From positions 17,174,001 through 17,238,000 of the forward strand of contig NC_087092.1 of the NCBI RefSeq assembly GCF_963855985.1: 64,000 nucleotides of DNA. The letters run 5' to 3'. The notes under the pieces were generated by a model. The model ran no database searches. It had not been told where the DNA came from and saw only the letters and a program-made list of their open reading frames with translations. Origin of the DNA: Ostrinia nubilalis. Its lineage: Eukaryota > Arthropoda > Insecta > Lepidoptera > Crambidae. This document shows, piece after piece, positions 10,093 to 22,303 of the stretch; the stretch's first letter is position 1; every line of letters starts with the position of its first letter. The translations under genes were made by a program, and so were the position numbers.

Positions 10093-12967
10093 TATATTTT
10101 TGGTTACTAAGAAAAAAAATAACTGCCTTCAAAACTAAACTAATGCCCATCATAAAATCATCAAATTTTAATATGTTTCAGTGCAGCTAAGTTCAGTAGT
10201 TACATAATAAACATAGCATTAACTTCACCTTAAATACTGTGTTCCATGTGCATACTTACTTACAAGTTTTAAATAAATAAATAATCCCAAAAAAGCTATC
10301 TTCCGTTTCAAAGCCCTGTTTTATTTGCATATTAGTTTTAAATAAATAAATAGCCTCAGAAAGCTTCCTCAGTATCTCAAGACCTAAAATTAATTCCAAG
10401 ACGTCGAAGTTACACAAACGCTGCATCCATTGCATCGAATATCAAATGTTTTAATTTATTATCAAACTTGCCCACTTTGTCTGCGATACGGGACCCATAA
10501 ATTGATAAGCTGGTGGTGCACCATGATATAGTGGAATTAGATGATAATGGCGCTAATATTTGGCGTTCAATGTGCTGGTGCAGTTGGAACGTAATGCTGT
10601 GTTGCATTGCAATGATTGAAGTTATGTAAAAGTATTTATTTTGTTAAGGTTATGTGGCGATGGGAATTTTGTAAATTAAGATTGTGAATAAACAAAAAAA
10701 AGTTTGTAAGTGTGTGAGTGCGTAAACGTAAAACGTTTTGAAGTAGGTATATTAAAATTGAAAAAAAAATACCCAAGAAAAAATCTGACAGTAGCTGAAA
10801 AAGGTAAAAAAACATCTTGTCGTGAAAAATTTTGTATAAACCTTTGGAAATATCTGATGGCAAAATGTTTTTTATCATCAAAAGAACACAACTCAACCCT
10901 TCTATTCACCAACTTTAACTTTCACATTAGCATGTGTAAAATTTTTCTTACCAAAATGTCATAGCAAGAGGCTAAACTTTTTTATTAAGTAGGTACTTGT
11001 AGCTACTTTACAAGCAACGGGATATAAAATAATGACTTGTCTTGTATTTAAAAATAAAACAACAATTTACACAACCCCTAACAATAAAGAAAGCAAAGTA
11101 CCTTTATCAACCACCCACGGACCGCGCCAACTAAAAATAATCGCAGTCATTCAGACGCGGGCCGCACTAAGGAAAGCCTCTTAAGCTGAAGAAAGTTAAA
11201 AAATAATTAATGCTTTCGTAAATATTCATACCTTAGCCGGAGTTTAGAGTTAACCCTCTAAAGTTAGGTTATACGGGGCGGTATTGCGAGCGTTACAGCC
11301 TCAGCAACAAGACTGTGGTAAAGTCCAAATGTTATACTTATCTCAAACACAGCTTTGGAACTTTACCGTTTCTTACATTGTTTTTACCACATTACCATAT
11401 TTTGTGAAGGTATTCATATAAATTTTTAACGAGACTATTTATCTGTTTTCACATACTTTTGCTAGCTTTATTGTCTTCTTAGGCAAAAATTGCCGTAGGT
11501 GGTAGAGTAAGCATTTTTGCAAGTACGCAATTTTATGGAAAAAGGTGACACTAACTACAGCTAAATCACAACCAATACAATACTGGACTTACAGGGAAAG
11601 AAAGTTGTTTTTTCATGATTGTCCCGTCTTTACCACAGCATCCTAGACCTTGATTTCGCTAGACCAGACCAAAGATCAGGGGAGGCCGAGGAGAGCTGTG
11701 AAATTGTCGATTTTTGGAAACCTTTTAACTATCAGTGAGCTCGCAACAGAGCGTATTTGTTTGCTCGAGACCTGAAGTAAATAATGCGCACTCTTACGAA
11801 CACCCTAGTCGTTATGAAGTTCCAAAAAATCTACAATGTCACAACTCTCCTCGATTTCCCCCACAGCATCCCAGTGTGCAATTCGATCCCGTATTCTCCC
11901 AAAAGTGAAGGGTTCGTCGAAACGGCCCCGATTTAATTTAAGTCCAGCGTTATCGTCGGAACTCCATTGTTTTTCTTTCTTGAAATTTTACGGTCAATTT
12001 GACGTGATTCGCTTTTTTTAACGATTAATTTGAATTTAATTAGTTCACAGCATTGTTGGCCGTAGTTTGGAGGGGGCTTCGATCGTGACTTTTATTAGGC
12101 GTCAAGATATTGAAGCAGTAAGTTTTTGCAATGAAATAAAGTTCAGGTTTAATTACCGTACTTTATTGTGAGCAATTATTTTCAATGTTTACGGTTTTAG
12201 TTGAGACCTTTTACTTTTATAAGTTCGTATGTTACATTCCTTCTAGATACCAATGTACTCGTAATAGCATTCGTTAAATAAGTTGTTGTCTAGTAGTAAG
12301 TAGCTTTGTCTATTTCATAAATTCTGACTTTGAGTATTTCTGAGCACATATGTTATTGATCTTTAAAATTAAATAATGCATGAAATTATCTACCAAAGAA
12401 AACACAAACATTACGCCCAAAAACATAAACGCAAACGATCATAATCGACACCACAAACGTTCCAATTTGAGCTCGTAACACCGACTTTACCCGGGCAATT
12501 CTCGAAAACGAAAACGTTACACATTCGCAGCAAGCCTTTATCTGGCTAAAGCGGGAAGAATCCAGCCGTCACAGACTCACATAATAGAGAGCCGACTGGA
12601 TATATGACCACGATAAAACGTATCCATCCGATATGCCTACACTAAATCACCACTTAATAGTCGAAGAGGCCATAAATATGTCAACAAAACGCCAATATCT
12701 AAGGATATATACAGGGGGTGGTTTTTTTCTACGCCCGCTGCAGTCTGTCTGGCTTTGCCGGTTTGAAGGCTGGTAGTTAAAGTGAGGAATGGCGATGAGT
12801 GTAACTTAAGTGTTGTTCTAAATAATAATGGGCTTGTTTTTATGGTGTGCAAATTATAGCTTCGTTATTCAGCTTTTTGCAAATTACATACTTGTACGTG
12901 ATACAAACTTCACTACAGTTTTCCGTCATTAAAATAAATTAGACAAATCAGACATGACAAGAAAAAT
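10093..12967. other. intergenic, no gene recognised
   Basis: A short degenerate direct repeat, AGTTTTAAATAAATAAATA, occurs near 10266 and again near 10335. A GC-richer patch lies around 11620-11930. Otherwise I see only AT-rich sequence with chance ORFs. Confidence 0.35.
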
Positions 12968-13040
12968 GTCGTCGTTATGGAAACCCTTGGAAGAGGCATT
13001 TGTCCAACAGTGGACGTAATTAGGCTGAAACAAATGAACG
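12968..13040 (+). mobile_element. RTE LINE 3' fragment, GAAC-tail type
   Basis: It matches the 3' end of the RTE family (GTCCAACAGTGGACGTAAT, then GGCTGAAA) and ends in an AAC/GAAC-rich tail (CAAATGAACGGACGATAATGAACG). The reading frame is broken. Confidence 0.75.
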
Positions 13041-13116
13041 GACGATAATGAACGATTTACAATGAACATTGATCTGATTCTACCGTTACAGCTGAATCGA
13101 AAACTATTTTTATTGA

Positions 13117-13295
13117 TAAGGGCTGATGTTTCAATCGTCAGATATCTTTTAACTGAAGAAAAAACTTGTCATTTTGACATATTTCCCATACTGAAACTGT
13201 CAATGTGCCAAACTTATTCTTAAAATAAAACTTATTCTTGAAAAATCAGCCCTAATCAGTTAAAAGTTGTCCAATGATTGAAAAATAAGCCCTAA
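13117..13295. mobile_element. MITE with TAAGGGCT... termini
   Basis: The left end, TAAGGGCTGATGTTTCAATC, pairs imperfectly with the right end, which read in reverse is TTAGGGCTTATTTTTCAATC. TTTTAACTGA occurs in both arms. A second GGGCTGATTTTTCAA lies inside the right arm. It encodes nothing. Confidence 0.65.
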
Positions 13296-13684
13296 GTTTC
13301 TTAAAAAAATATTTCCTCTTTATGTTTGGCCTTCTAATGTCTTAAAATGTTAACAAACAACCGTTTCAAGTTAAGTCACTTTGACAAAAGGAGGTCACGG
13401 GATACCTCGATAACTCTTGCTGTAATCTGAGGATATTCGCCGCCATTTTGATGAGGTAATCATGGTATTGCTCTAATACTAGAAAACCGCATAGGGCGGG
13501 AACTAACCAAGATTTAGATTTGCTGGACGTGGCATAAATGTGACCATGAAATATTTAATAACTAGTGGATAAAATACTCCACAAAATTGCTTATTAAACT
13601 AGCAATAGTTACGTATTTTGGTAAAATCATGGAGTTGATCAAGACTTCAAACTTTTAAGGCTCCCTAAAAATTTTCTTCGTTAT
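13296..13684. other. intergenic, nothing recognised
   Basis: AT-rich sequence between a MITE and a LINE insertion, with no ORF or repeat family that I can name. Confidence 0.35.
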
Positions 13685-13694
13685 ATTATTTTAA

Positions 13695-14380
13695 CATGGA
13701 TAAAACGAAGCTTATGTCGAATATCCATGTTGCGCCCTACCCAGTTTCAGTTGGGAGCTCAATTCTCGAGATTGTCGACAAGTCTGTCTACCTCGGACAA
13801 ACGATCCAGCTAGGTAGGTCCAATTTCGAGAAGGAGGTCAATCGTCGAATCCAACTCGGCTGGGCAGCGTTCGGGAAACTACGTAACATCTTTTCGTCCA
13901 AAATACCCCAATGCCTGAAGACGAAAGTCTACAATCAATGTGTGTTACCAGTGATAACTTATGGCTCGGAAACGTGGCCTCTCACTATAGGCCTTATACA
14001 GAAGCTCAAAGTTGCACAGCGTGCTATGGAGAGGGCTATGCTTGGTGTTTCTTTGCGAGATCGAATCAGAAATGAGGAAATCCGTAAACGAACTAAAGTC
14101 GCTGACATAGCCCGACGGATTAGCAAGCTGAAGTGGCAATGGGCAGGGCACATAGTGCGCAGAACTGACGGCCGATGGGGCAGCAAGGTTCTGGAATGGA
14201 GGCCGCGTACCGGAAGGCGCAGCGTGGGACGTCCACCTACAAGGTGGACCGACGACATCGTAAAGGTGGCAGGGAGGCGCTGGATGCAGGCCGCTACCAA
14301 TCGATCAATGTGGAAAGCATTAGGGGAGGCCTATGTTCAGCAGTGGACGTCCTATGGCTGACATGATGATGATGATGATG
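13695..14380 (+). mobile_element. 5'-truncated RTE-clade LINE with perfect 10-bp target-site duplication
   Basis: ATTATTTTAA at 13685-13694 is repeated exactly at 14381-14390, bounding a 686-bp insertion that ends in a (GAT)n tail (from about 14362). It contains only the last part of the reverse-transcriptase ORF. The intact ORF and duplication point to a recent insertion. Confidence 0.92.
13696..14361 (+). CDS. RTE retrotransposon ORF2 C-terminal fragment (post-catalytic RT region)
   Basis: The 221-codon open frame covers the thumb and C-terminal part of an RTE-clade reverse transcriptase. Visible motifs are VYLGQ (31-35), LPVITYGSETW (84-94), RTDGRWGSKVLEW (156-168) and GRPPTRWTDDI (178-188), ending QQWTSYG. 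The apurinic endonuclease and catalytic FADD/YADD region are missing because of 5' truncation. The ATG at 13696 is an internal methionine just inside the truncation point, so this is not a native start. The copy cannot mobilise itself and is probably not expressed as a protein. The frame has no stop or frameshift, unlike the other RTE fragments here. Confidence 0.9.
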   Translation: MDKTKLMSNIHVAPYPVSVGSSILEIVDKSVYLGQTIQLGRSNFEKEVNRRIQLGWAAFGKLRNIFSSKIPQCLKTKVYNQCVLPVITYGSETWPLTIGLIQKLKVAQRAMERAMLGVSLRDRIRNEEIRKRTKVADIARRISKLKWQWAGHIVRRTDGRWGSKVLEWRPRTGRRSVGRPPTRWTDDIVKVAGRRWMQAATNRSMWKALGEAYVQQWTSYG

Positions 14381-14594
14381 ATTATTTTAATGATCGTAAT
14401 ACTAATACATAAATTATCATCTTTTTTCAAACAGTCTAAAATACAAATTAAATAATGGAATGGCTGAAAGTGTAGTAACCCTATTGCAAGGCCGTGGTCA
14501 GTGGCCCATTTGCGTCGAGCCTAACATAATTTTAAGAGACCTAAAACTAACTAAACCTTTTTAAAATAGTTTAGTCATTAATTTCAAAATATTT

Positions 14595-15180
14595 TTTCTT
14601 TTGATTACTTCATAGCGGCCAGTGTTCTATGCCTTAAAATATCGTGTCCTTTTAAAGATTTCACCAATATGAGAGCCTGTAAGTAGGGTAACTTTTTTCA
14701 ACCTTTTTGAAAAAATGATTGTTTTCCTTTCGTTTTTTTACCAGCCAGCCTTAATATACCATAATCTATTTACGTCTATCACCTAGATAAGATAACCTAT
14801 AATTAACTATGTAGAAATTTAAACATTTTTGGAATAATCCACTCATTTCTTTTTTTTAATTGCTTCTTTCTTACCTTCCAGTGTTCTATACCTTGACATA
14901 TCGAGCTCTGTTGACTGTTATCAAGATGAGACTTTTTACTTTTATTTAGTTACTACCTTGGATAAAAAGTTTTTATTTTTCTTCCGATTTCTTTTACTAG
15001 CCAGTTTATTAAAATACCGTGCTTCATCTATGGCCGTTATGAAGATGACTCTAATTCTATAATCAAAGTAAAAACTTATTTGAAAAAAAAAAAAAAAAAT
15101 GTTTGTCTTCCGATTTCTTTTACCAGCCAGTGTCTATGCCTTAAAATACCGTGCTCTATCTATGGCCGTCACTATGTAGG
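14595..15180. repeat. degenerate tandem repeat, period about 126 bp, five units
   Basis: The block (CCAGCCAGTGT)TCTATGCCTTAAAATA(C/T)CGTG, often followed by CTATGGCCGT, recurs with its CCAG at about 14619, 14745, 14879, 15001 and 15127, intervals of 126, 134, 122 and 126 bp. Units are diverged and separated by T-rich stretches. It may be an old satellite fragment. Confidence 0.7.
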
Positions 15181-15357
15181 GCGTCTGCTCGGCTCAGGCT
15201 CGTCAGGCGAGGACGCGCCCTGTAGCCGTTAATACCTTAATCTTGCGCGGACACAGATAGAAAGGAGGCTGTGGACCTGCCGAGGTAGTTTTGGGTCGCT
15301 TCTATAGGTGAAAAAAAGTTATGGCGTAACTAATGTTGTTTGCTGACTTTGTATCAT

Positions 15358-15738
15358 CATCATTATTTCAGCCACAGGACGTTCACGGTTGAACATAGGC
15401 ATCCCCCAATGACTTCCATATCGTCCGTTTGGTAGCGGAAGTGGCCAGCATCCAGCATCTTTTTGGTACCTTTATGAGGTCGTCGATCTACCTTATAGGT
15501 GGACCCAAGCTGCGTTTTCTGGTGCGTGGCCTTCACACTAGAACCTTTCTGCCCCATTGGCCGTCAGTTCAACGTATTACGTGCCCTGCCCATTGCCACT
15601 TCAGCTTGCTAATCCGTCAGATTATGTGCGTGACTTTAGTTCGTTTAGAAATCTCTATTTCAAATTCGATCTCGTAAAGTAACACCGAGCCTAACAATCT
15701 CCATTGCACGCTGTGCAACTTAAAGCTTCAATAAGGCT
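15358..15738 (-). mobile_element. RTE LINE fragment, minus strand
   Basis: The left edge holds the complement of the 3' tail (ATCATCATCATTA), then TTCAGCC and the complement of the RTE 3' coding end. Similarity to 13695-14380 continues to about 15738 (region corresponding to KVAQRAMERAML). The main frame carries stops, so this is a decayed copy. Confidence 0.88.
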
Positions 15739-17157
15739 ATAAAATTATCACTTCACGGGATTTATTGCAACAATATCTTTTTTTCAATAAGGCTTTTATG
15801 AGAGGTAATATTTCAGTACCTGATAGGTCATCACATCACTAGTTGGATGTAGACTATAGTTTTTAAAAACTAAGATATTTTGGGCTTTAAGACCAAAAGC
15901 CAAGTCGTATCCACAGCAATCTTTAGCGCGCTCGCATCACCTTGAAGGTGTCTCCCCAAGCTATAACTCTTAACGGTGCCCCCGTCGTCGCTGAGGAATT
16001 ATTATTATGCGAATAAATACTCCGGGTGTCGGGACTAAATGTCCCGTAATCCGGGGGACAGACAAATGCCGTTCGATTCGCGAACCGCCCTAATAGTTTA
16101 AAACGCGGTCTTTGGAATTCAAGATTGGATAAATAATATAATGTTGTGGTTACTGGTTATTATATTTGGACTTACGACATCGTTCTTCTTGACTGGTAGA
16201 GCATCATTAAAACTACGGAGGCAAATTAAGTGGAAATCATAGTTGCATAAAAATCTATATATTTGCCCATTGTTCGTAAAAATTCAAAGGAAATGCTTTT
16301 AAAATTATAGGTATTTTTAATTCTTCTTTTTTTCACCCTGTGTTACATCAGTTAGACGTTATCTAACCCAGGCAGGTATACTTATGTGCGAGAGAAAACC
16401 ATCTATGGAAAATCACTTTAACAAGTCTCTACATTGGTAAATATTCGTATTATCATATAGCGATCTTTTTACTTTACAAATTTACGAATATCTTAGACAA
16501 TATTAGAGCCTCAAAAAGGATTCTCCTTTTTACCTACTTATTCTTTTGACAAGATTAGAGTCTAAAAATGAAGGACTATTTGTCTACTTTTAGCCAAATC
16601 CATTGTTCAAGAAACAACTACCACCGCAAAATAAACTCCTCCAAAACTTTATCGTCCAAAAATCCCTCGCTAAATTAAGATTAGTCATAACACTTTGATA
16701 CTGTCATCCCTTATCTCGACACATCAGCGCCCCCTACAACGTCTTGTTTAAATCAAGCCCCAATGACGGCAATAACTGTTAGCGGCAAGTTACGGGACTC
16801 CTAACGGCGTTGGGAGGAAGATTTGGGCTAAGTAATTGCTAATTTCGCTACTCCGCGGGATAATTGTTTGTTTCATTTGTTTGTTTCTTTGTGCCAGCGA
16901 CATCTGGCGGCGTTATCGGCGCTGTTTCGGCCGCAGATGGTTATGGCGCGCAATCATAGATGACGCTGTTTATTGGATTTCGGTGAGTGGATCTTGGTTA
17001 TGGAAGGGTGGTCATTAAAAACATAACGCTCCTTCTGGCGTAGTCGGGGAAAAAATTATGTAATAAGTTATTTTTTCCTTGCGTGTTGTGGAACTCTTAC
17101 TAATTAATACAGCTGGCATCCTAAGTACCGTTAAAGAAAAAATCTAGCTTACGTACA
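15739..17157. other. intergenic, no gene recognised
   Basis: Mostly AT-rich. GC-richer patches at about 15925-16100 and 16860-17000 have chance ORFs only. Confidence 0.35.
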
Positions 17158-18772
17158 TTTGGGCTGGGTTGTACCATCTTACTTTAACTTTAACAAACGT
17201 CAAAAATCTATCAAACTACAAAAAAGCACCGGTCATTAGGGTGTCCCGTCGTTGTATGGGAAAAAAATTTTTTTGAGCTACGTTTACGCAAGAGGTATCA
17301 AAAGTTGCGTTTTGACATATAGATTACGATTAGCATTAAATTTAATGAGATATCTGTCATCTTGAGGCCTCTACCAGTCCTTAAAAAAAATTAAATTGCT
17401 ATTTTAGAGGTTCCTAACATAAACTATTAATAATACAAAAATAGCGTTTTTATGAAATTTGAGGGTACACAATGAGTCACAGCAAGGCTTAAAATAGTTT
17501 TAAAACCAATAAATCCATAAATACTTTCAAATCAGAATTGGCTTTTTGACCAGAATTAGGCATTTACGCGCGCGATTTTAATGTATTCCTAATTAATCTA
17601 TGGGTCAACCAAGATATCGATTTAATTTGAGGATACTCAACTCCCTTCTCACAGCAGGTTAATAATTTTATTACGCTATTATAAAACAATGATTGGCATC
17701 TCTAAGTGGAAGCTAACAAAAATGGCAGTTAATTTTAGAAAATCAACCATAACTTGAAAACCGTTTGTCCGATTTCATTACTTTTTTATTTAAATGATAG
17801 CTCTACGTGTGCGCTTGATATTTTGTAGTACAAATTGTATCGATAAAATCAACCTTCAGTTAGTAATTAAAGGAAAATTGATTTTTTTTACATTGTTGTG
17901 ATACTACTTTTTAAAACATTTTTTTACAAAATCTCTTATACTCTACTAAAAGTTTTACACGAGTCAAAGACGTGTATTAAATTGTCTTTAATTTGATATA
18001 TAACATGTATGCGTTTCATAACTAGAAATATATTTTTACTTCTGTTGAAGTTCGCCATTGATAAAAAACTGCGTAGACAAGAAAAACTTCAGCTAGAAAG
18101 TGTATGTAACGTACATAAATGTTATTTATATTTAATAGTATGCTAAAACTATTTAACATGTCAATTAGTATTCTGTTTAAATATAATATTATAAAGATTT
18201 TTGGCTAGGTAGTTTTTACCTGAAAAAAATCAAAAAGTATATTACTACCATATATTGCTAAATTTTTGTTAAATTTATGCTAAAAGTATGTAATATTATA
18301 ACAAAAAAGTGCGGTGCGATACCTTACAGCAATAAAACCTCAACAGAAATAATACCAACAGCCTCGCCGAAGGAGTAGAAAATTTGAGAAAAACAAGTCA
18401 AAATATGAATTCTGCTAGTTCGAACCAAACCTATTTCCTCACTGGAAACAGTCTGTCATTGCCTGCAAATCATATTTTAGGGTTCAACTGCCACTGTTAT
18501 TACAAAATAAAATGAAATAATTGTGAAAAAAATATAATAGATGACAAACAGTGAAGGGCTGATTAAGTGATTTTTTGAGACATAAAAATGCCGGTAGAGC
18601 CCTTGAGACATTATTTTATATTTTTTTAATTATTTTTACGGTAATCTACATCTTATGACGCAACTTTTGAGGGGTCTTGTGTAGCGAAAATATAAAAAAA
18701 GATATTTCGGGACACCCTACCGGTCATCGTTATATTTACCAGTTAAAGTTAGGTGGTGTAACTCAGCCTTAA
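17158..18772. mobile_element. MITE (GCTGAGTTGCACC family) split by a hAT-type insertion
   Basis: The left part (17158-17237, GCTGGGTTGTACCATCTTAC...) and right part (18728-18772, ...GGTGGTGTAACTCAGCCTTA) are the two ends of the palindromic MITE also seen at 22222-22303 and 50394-50629. Everything between is a separate element. Confidence 0.8.
17238..18719. mobile_element. non-autonomous hAT-type transposon, 1482 bp
   Basis: The ends are perfect 12-bp inverted repeats TAGGGTGTCCCG / CGGGACACCCTA. They are flanked by an exact 8-bp duplication CCGGTCAT (17230-17237 and 18720-18727). The 8-bp duplication and YAGGG start fit the hAT superfamily. A subterminal inverted pair CAAAAGTTGCGT lies at 17299-17310 and, in reverse, at 18658-18669. 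The AT-rich interior has no transposase frame, so the element depends on a partner elsewhere. Confidence 0.88.
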
Positions 18773-20021
18773 TATGTTAAACAATTTACGAGTACCTATA
18801 AAAATGCTCTCGTTACACGTTAATGGAAAAAAGTTTGCTCTTGTATTTGATAAATAAAATATTTAATGCCTTTAACGTAGGTTTTGAATTCTTGATATTT
18901 AAAAGAATCAACTTAAAAAACTATGATTTTTGTAAATATGTAGGTACATGTAAGTCACAATATTAATGTATTGCTCATGTTGGTCAAGATATTTAAGTTT
19001 CAAAATTCACTCTACAGCCATCAAAGATTACTAATTCACCAAACACGTGCTGTTTTAAAAAACTTTTTAATACAGACATGGCAATTTATATCAGCCGGGA
19101 GATCTTAATCATCGAACAAGTACTAAAACCCTGAGCGAATCCAGCGTCCATTTGATCACTAGCGCCACTCCACAAAATGTATGGCTCCATCTCACATGCT
19201 AGCTAGAGACAGACAAGTGCGCGACGAGCCCTTATCATGGTTATTTATGGCCACCCTGAATTATGGCCAATTTACAGGCAGTCATTAAGCCTTAATGGTC
19301 TCAAGGTGTCCGGGTGAAAAGTTGCAAGGATAAGTTTGGGAGTCAGCCGCCCCTTTATGATGTATGGAGGTTGGGAACGTTTGTAAACTTAATTCAGTAA
19401 GTGAATTTGGTATTTGTGTTTGATTTGGAAATTAGTGGTTTAATTTTAAATAGTAACTGTTACTTAATAAAATATAAGGTATAGTTGAAGAGAGGGGCTC
19501 TCTTGATCTAGTTCAAGATCCCATGATTGGAAGATTTGACTGGGTATCATGGAATTAGTACTTTTGTGCTTTGATCTGATCAAGCCCTATTGGACTCGTA
19601 ATAGCGTCCTTTCTTTATACAGTGTTGTTACTGATTGAACTTGAAATGAGTTTTGCTGAAAATAGTTGCAAATAGGTAGGTACTCAAGAAAATGAGACAA
19701 TTTGCTAGAGCGGCTGACATGCTTTATCTACCTTCTTTACGAAGTTTGACTAGGTTGCTTGCATAGAGTTTTACTCTACGTATAAATGTGTGCGTTAATT
19801 TATGCAACGTATTTTAGTACCATATAAGTTCCATCTCCCTTAATGCCTAAACAAAATCGCGCGATCATCGCCAAAATATACCTTGTATCGCGCGTTAATC
19901 ATATGCAGAATTATCTATGACACCGTTAAAACCAGCGACAAAATTGCCGCAACGCGACCGACGATAGCAAAATTCATTACAACGGCCGGCGACTGCGGAT
20001 GATAACCTCATTTGTACGGCG
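18773..20021. other. intergenic, no gene recognised
   Basis: AT-rich with a moderately GC-richer stretch at 19140-19380. Nothing nameable. Confidence 0.35.
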
Positions 20022-20330
20022 AATGAATCAAACGCACATTAAAGCATTGTCATGGCGGAGAATTATTGTGACGCCTCTCGTTACGGACACACTTTGCCGC
20101 TGCCGGCGCTGGTGGGACAGAGGTGGAATGGAGTCGCGGAGGTAAGGGAAAATTCCAGATTTTGTGCAGCACTCAAACTTGCTGGTAGGGACTGCGAATC
20201 AAGAACGAATCAAACGCACATTAAAGCATTGTCATGGCGGAGAATTATTGTGACGCCTCTCGTTACGGACACACTTTGCCGCTGCCGGTACTGGTAAGAC
20301 AGGGATGGAGTTGTGGAGGGACGGGAAAAG
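20022..20330. repeat. recent 182-bp tandem duplication
   Basis: GAATCAAACGCACATTAAAG starts at 20025 and again at 20207. At least 85 bp then match without a difference (through GACACACTTTGCCGCTGCCGG), after which the second copy diverges (GCGCTGGTGGGACAG versus TACTGGTAAGACAG). An 81-codon frame across it looks accidental. Confidence 0.9.
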
Positions 20331-21960
20331 TGCAGTATTTTTCTGGTCCTATTCTTCTCTTGCTTGTGGTGATTTAAAAGTTCAGTAAGCACTTACGTCG
20401 ATGGATCAACGACTTTAAGGGCTGGAAGAAAATAGCAGAAAATCGTGCTTTGTGTCAGTCTTGCTGAAAGCACGAGCAGGGACCTGCCGTAGTTAGACTG
20501 AATTAAAGGTTTTTTTTGTAATTTTGGACATTTCAAACCAACTAAAAAGTGCAGTCAAAGGAGTTGTATCCAAAACTAAACATTCCATTACAGGTAGATT
20601 AAGCTAGCCAATTTAATTTCAACCAATAAAAACCAACCTAACCCAAATTAGCGTCTCCAAAGTTTTCCTGTCCCGCAAATTTTGCATTATCGCCCACCAG
20701 TATGACAGCTCAGTGATATATACTCGGACGTATTATAAAAGCAATAAATAAATAAATTTGGGGATATTTAGAACGCTCGATTTTATTGTAAGCGAGCTTT
20801 GTGCGCCAGTCGGATTGTCGCACCCTTTGTGTTGTATGGAGGTACATAGACATTAGTATAATTCATAATGAATTAATTAAAATATTGGTGCAGGTGTTAA
20901 ATGGTGTTGAAATATTCTAAGAATGCTTCAATATTTCAGCATTTAGATCTTGCAATGCTCGTTTTAAATCGCTCAAATGCTTCGGCAATGTCTCTGAATG
21001 GTAAGAACAGTTACTCAGCAGGCACAATGTTGTGAAAAATGCATAAGATGAACTGAAAAATACAGCCTTCTCCTAAAATTTTCCTTAAAAACTACAAGTT
21101 ATTACTTTTAGATGTTTATTTATTCATAAGTACATGTAATAATTTAATTGTAACAGATAATAACCCAGAGGTTAAACTATTAAAAATGGTATACTTATTT
21201 GACCGTAATCGCATCTTTATTTTGATTTATTTTAGGATTGATGGTCATCATGACCATCTGTATGTTCAACAGTGGTATTTCAGGGCTGTATCGTATATCG
21301 ATAAGCAGAGGAAACCTCCATTGATGAGTCGGTGACATGGCTTAGTTGAATCAGCGTAAAATCGTATTGAATAGCTGTGTAACTTCCTCGATGCTGATTT
21401 TCTTTGCTGTGTCAACTTGTTTCATTGATCCGAATCAAAAACATCATTATTGTAGTTCACAAATTCTGCAATAATTAGTGCCGTTTTTGTCTAACCGTCA
21501 CCGCAGCACTTCAGCGGATTTAATCGGTTTTATCTAGTTTTTGCGGCGAGTGACAGGGGCGGGCGTGCTGCATTGTTTTGACGTCTGCGGCCGCTCGCGA
21601 ATAAATATAAACTCATTTTTGCTGATAATGAATTGCATTTAATGTAGGGCTGTGTGCAAGTTGTATACGTTTTTTGATGACCTACTTTTCTGAAAAGTTT
21701 CGTCTTTCTCCAGTCTCTCTGTTAAACACTTTCATTGTGTTCATGTGTACCTTAACAACAATCTAGATAATGACTTGCCTTATCTTGCTTTATGTGCCTA
21801 GAAGATCCTTTGTCTGAGGACCATGTTATTCTACTTAAAGTGATTCCCACCTACGGTTCCCACATCTGCAAGACCACCTACGTAGCCAGGATCCTATGCT
21901 ACTTGCACGCCAATAACGCAAGACCTGGTGGCTAGCATACCGGACTACACTACACTGAAT
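20331..21960. other. intergenic, no gene recognised
   Basis: AT-rich, with a CpG-richer patch at 21480-21600. The segment 21830-21960 is GC-richer and runs directly into the repeat at 21961; it may belong to the same retroposon. Confidence 0.35.
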
Positions 21961-22062
21961 AGGCACTTACAGGGCAGATATGTACCATCCTAGACTGCAT
22001 CCCACTTAACATCAGGTGCGATTGTGGTCAAATAACCGCCTTGTTATGCATAAAAAAAAACT
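21961..22062 (+). repeat. dispersed retroposon-like repeat, copy 1
   Basis: It shares AGGCACTTACAGGGC, TACCATCC.AGACTGCATC, CACTTA.CATCA and CCTTGTT..GCA followed by an A-run with 32431-32524. The A-rich 3' end suggests a retroposed sequence, but its class is not clear. Confidence 0.75.
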
Positions 22063-22221
22063 ACAACTTAAGCTGCGGTCCCGAGTTTATTACCCGCCAG
22101 GGTCAAATGATCCTGTGATGTGCGTGAGCAAACCAGCCACAAAGTATGTTCTAGTCGCTTTTTAACAACTCTGCTCAGTTTGAATTAGCCAATTGATTAT
22201 TATTACTCATAGAGCAATCTT

Positions 22222-22303
22222 TGCTAAGTTGCACCAACTTACAGAGTTTGATAGATATTTGACGACGTTAAAGTCAAAATAATATGGTGCAACTCAGCCT
22301 TAG
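22222..22303. mobile_element. short MITE, GCTGAGTTGCACC family
   Basis: The left end TGCTAAGTTGCACCAACTTA is complementary to the right end TATGGTGCAACTCAGCCTTA. It is a short relative of the MITEs at 17158-18772 and 50394-50629. Confidence 0.75.
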
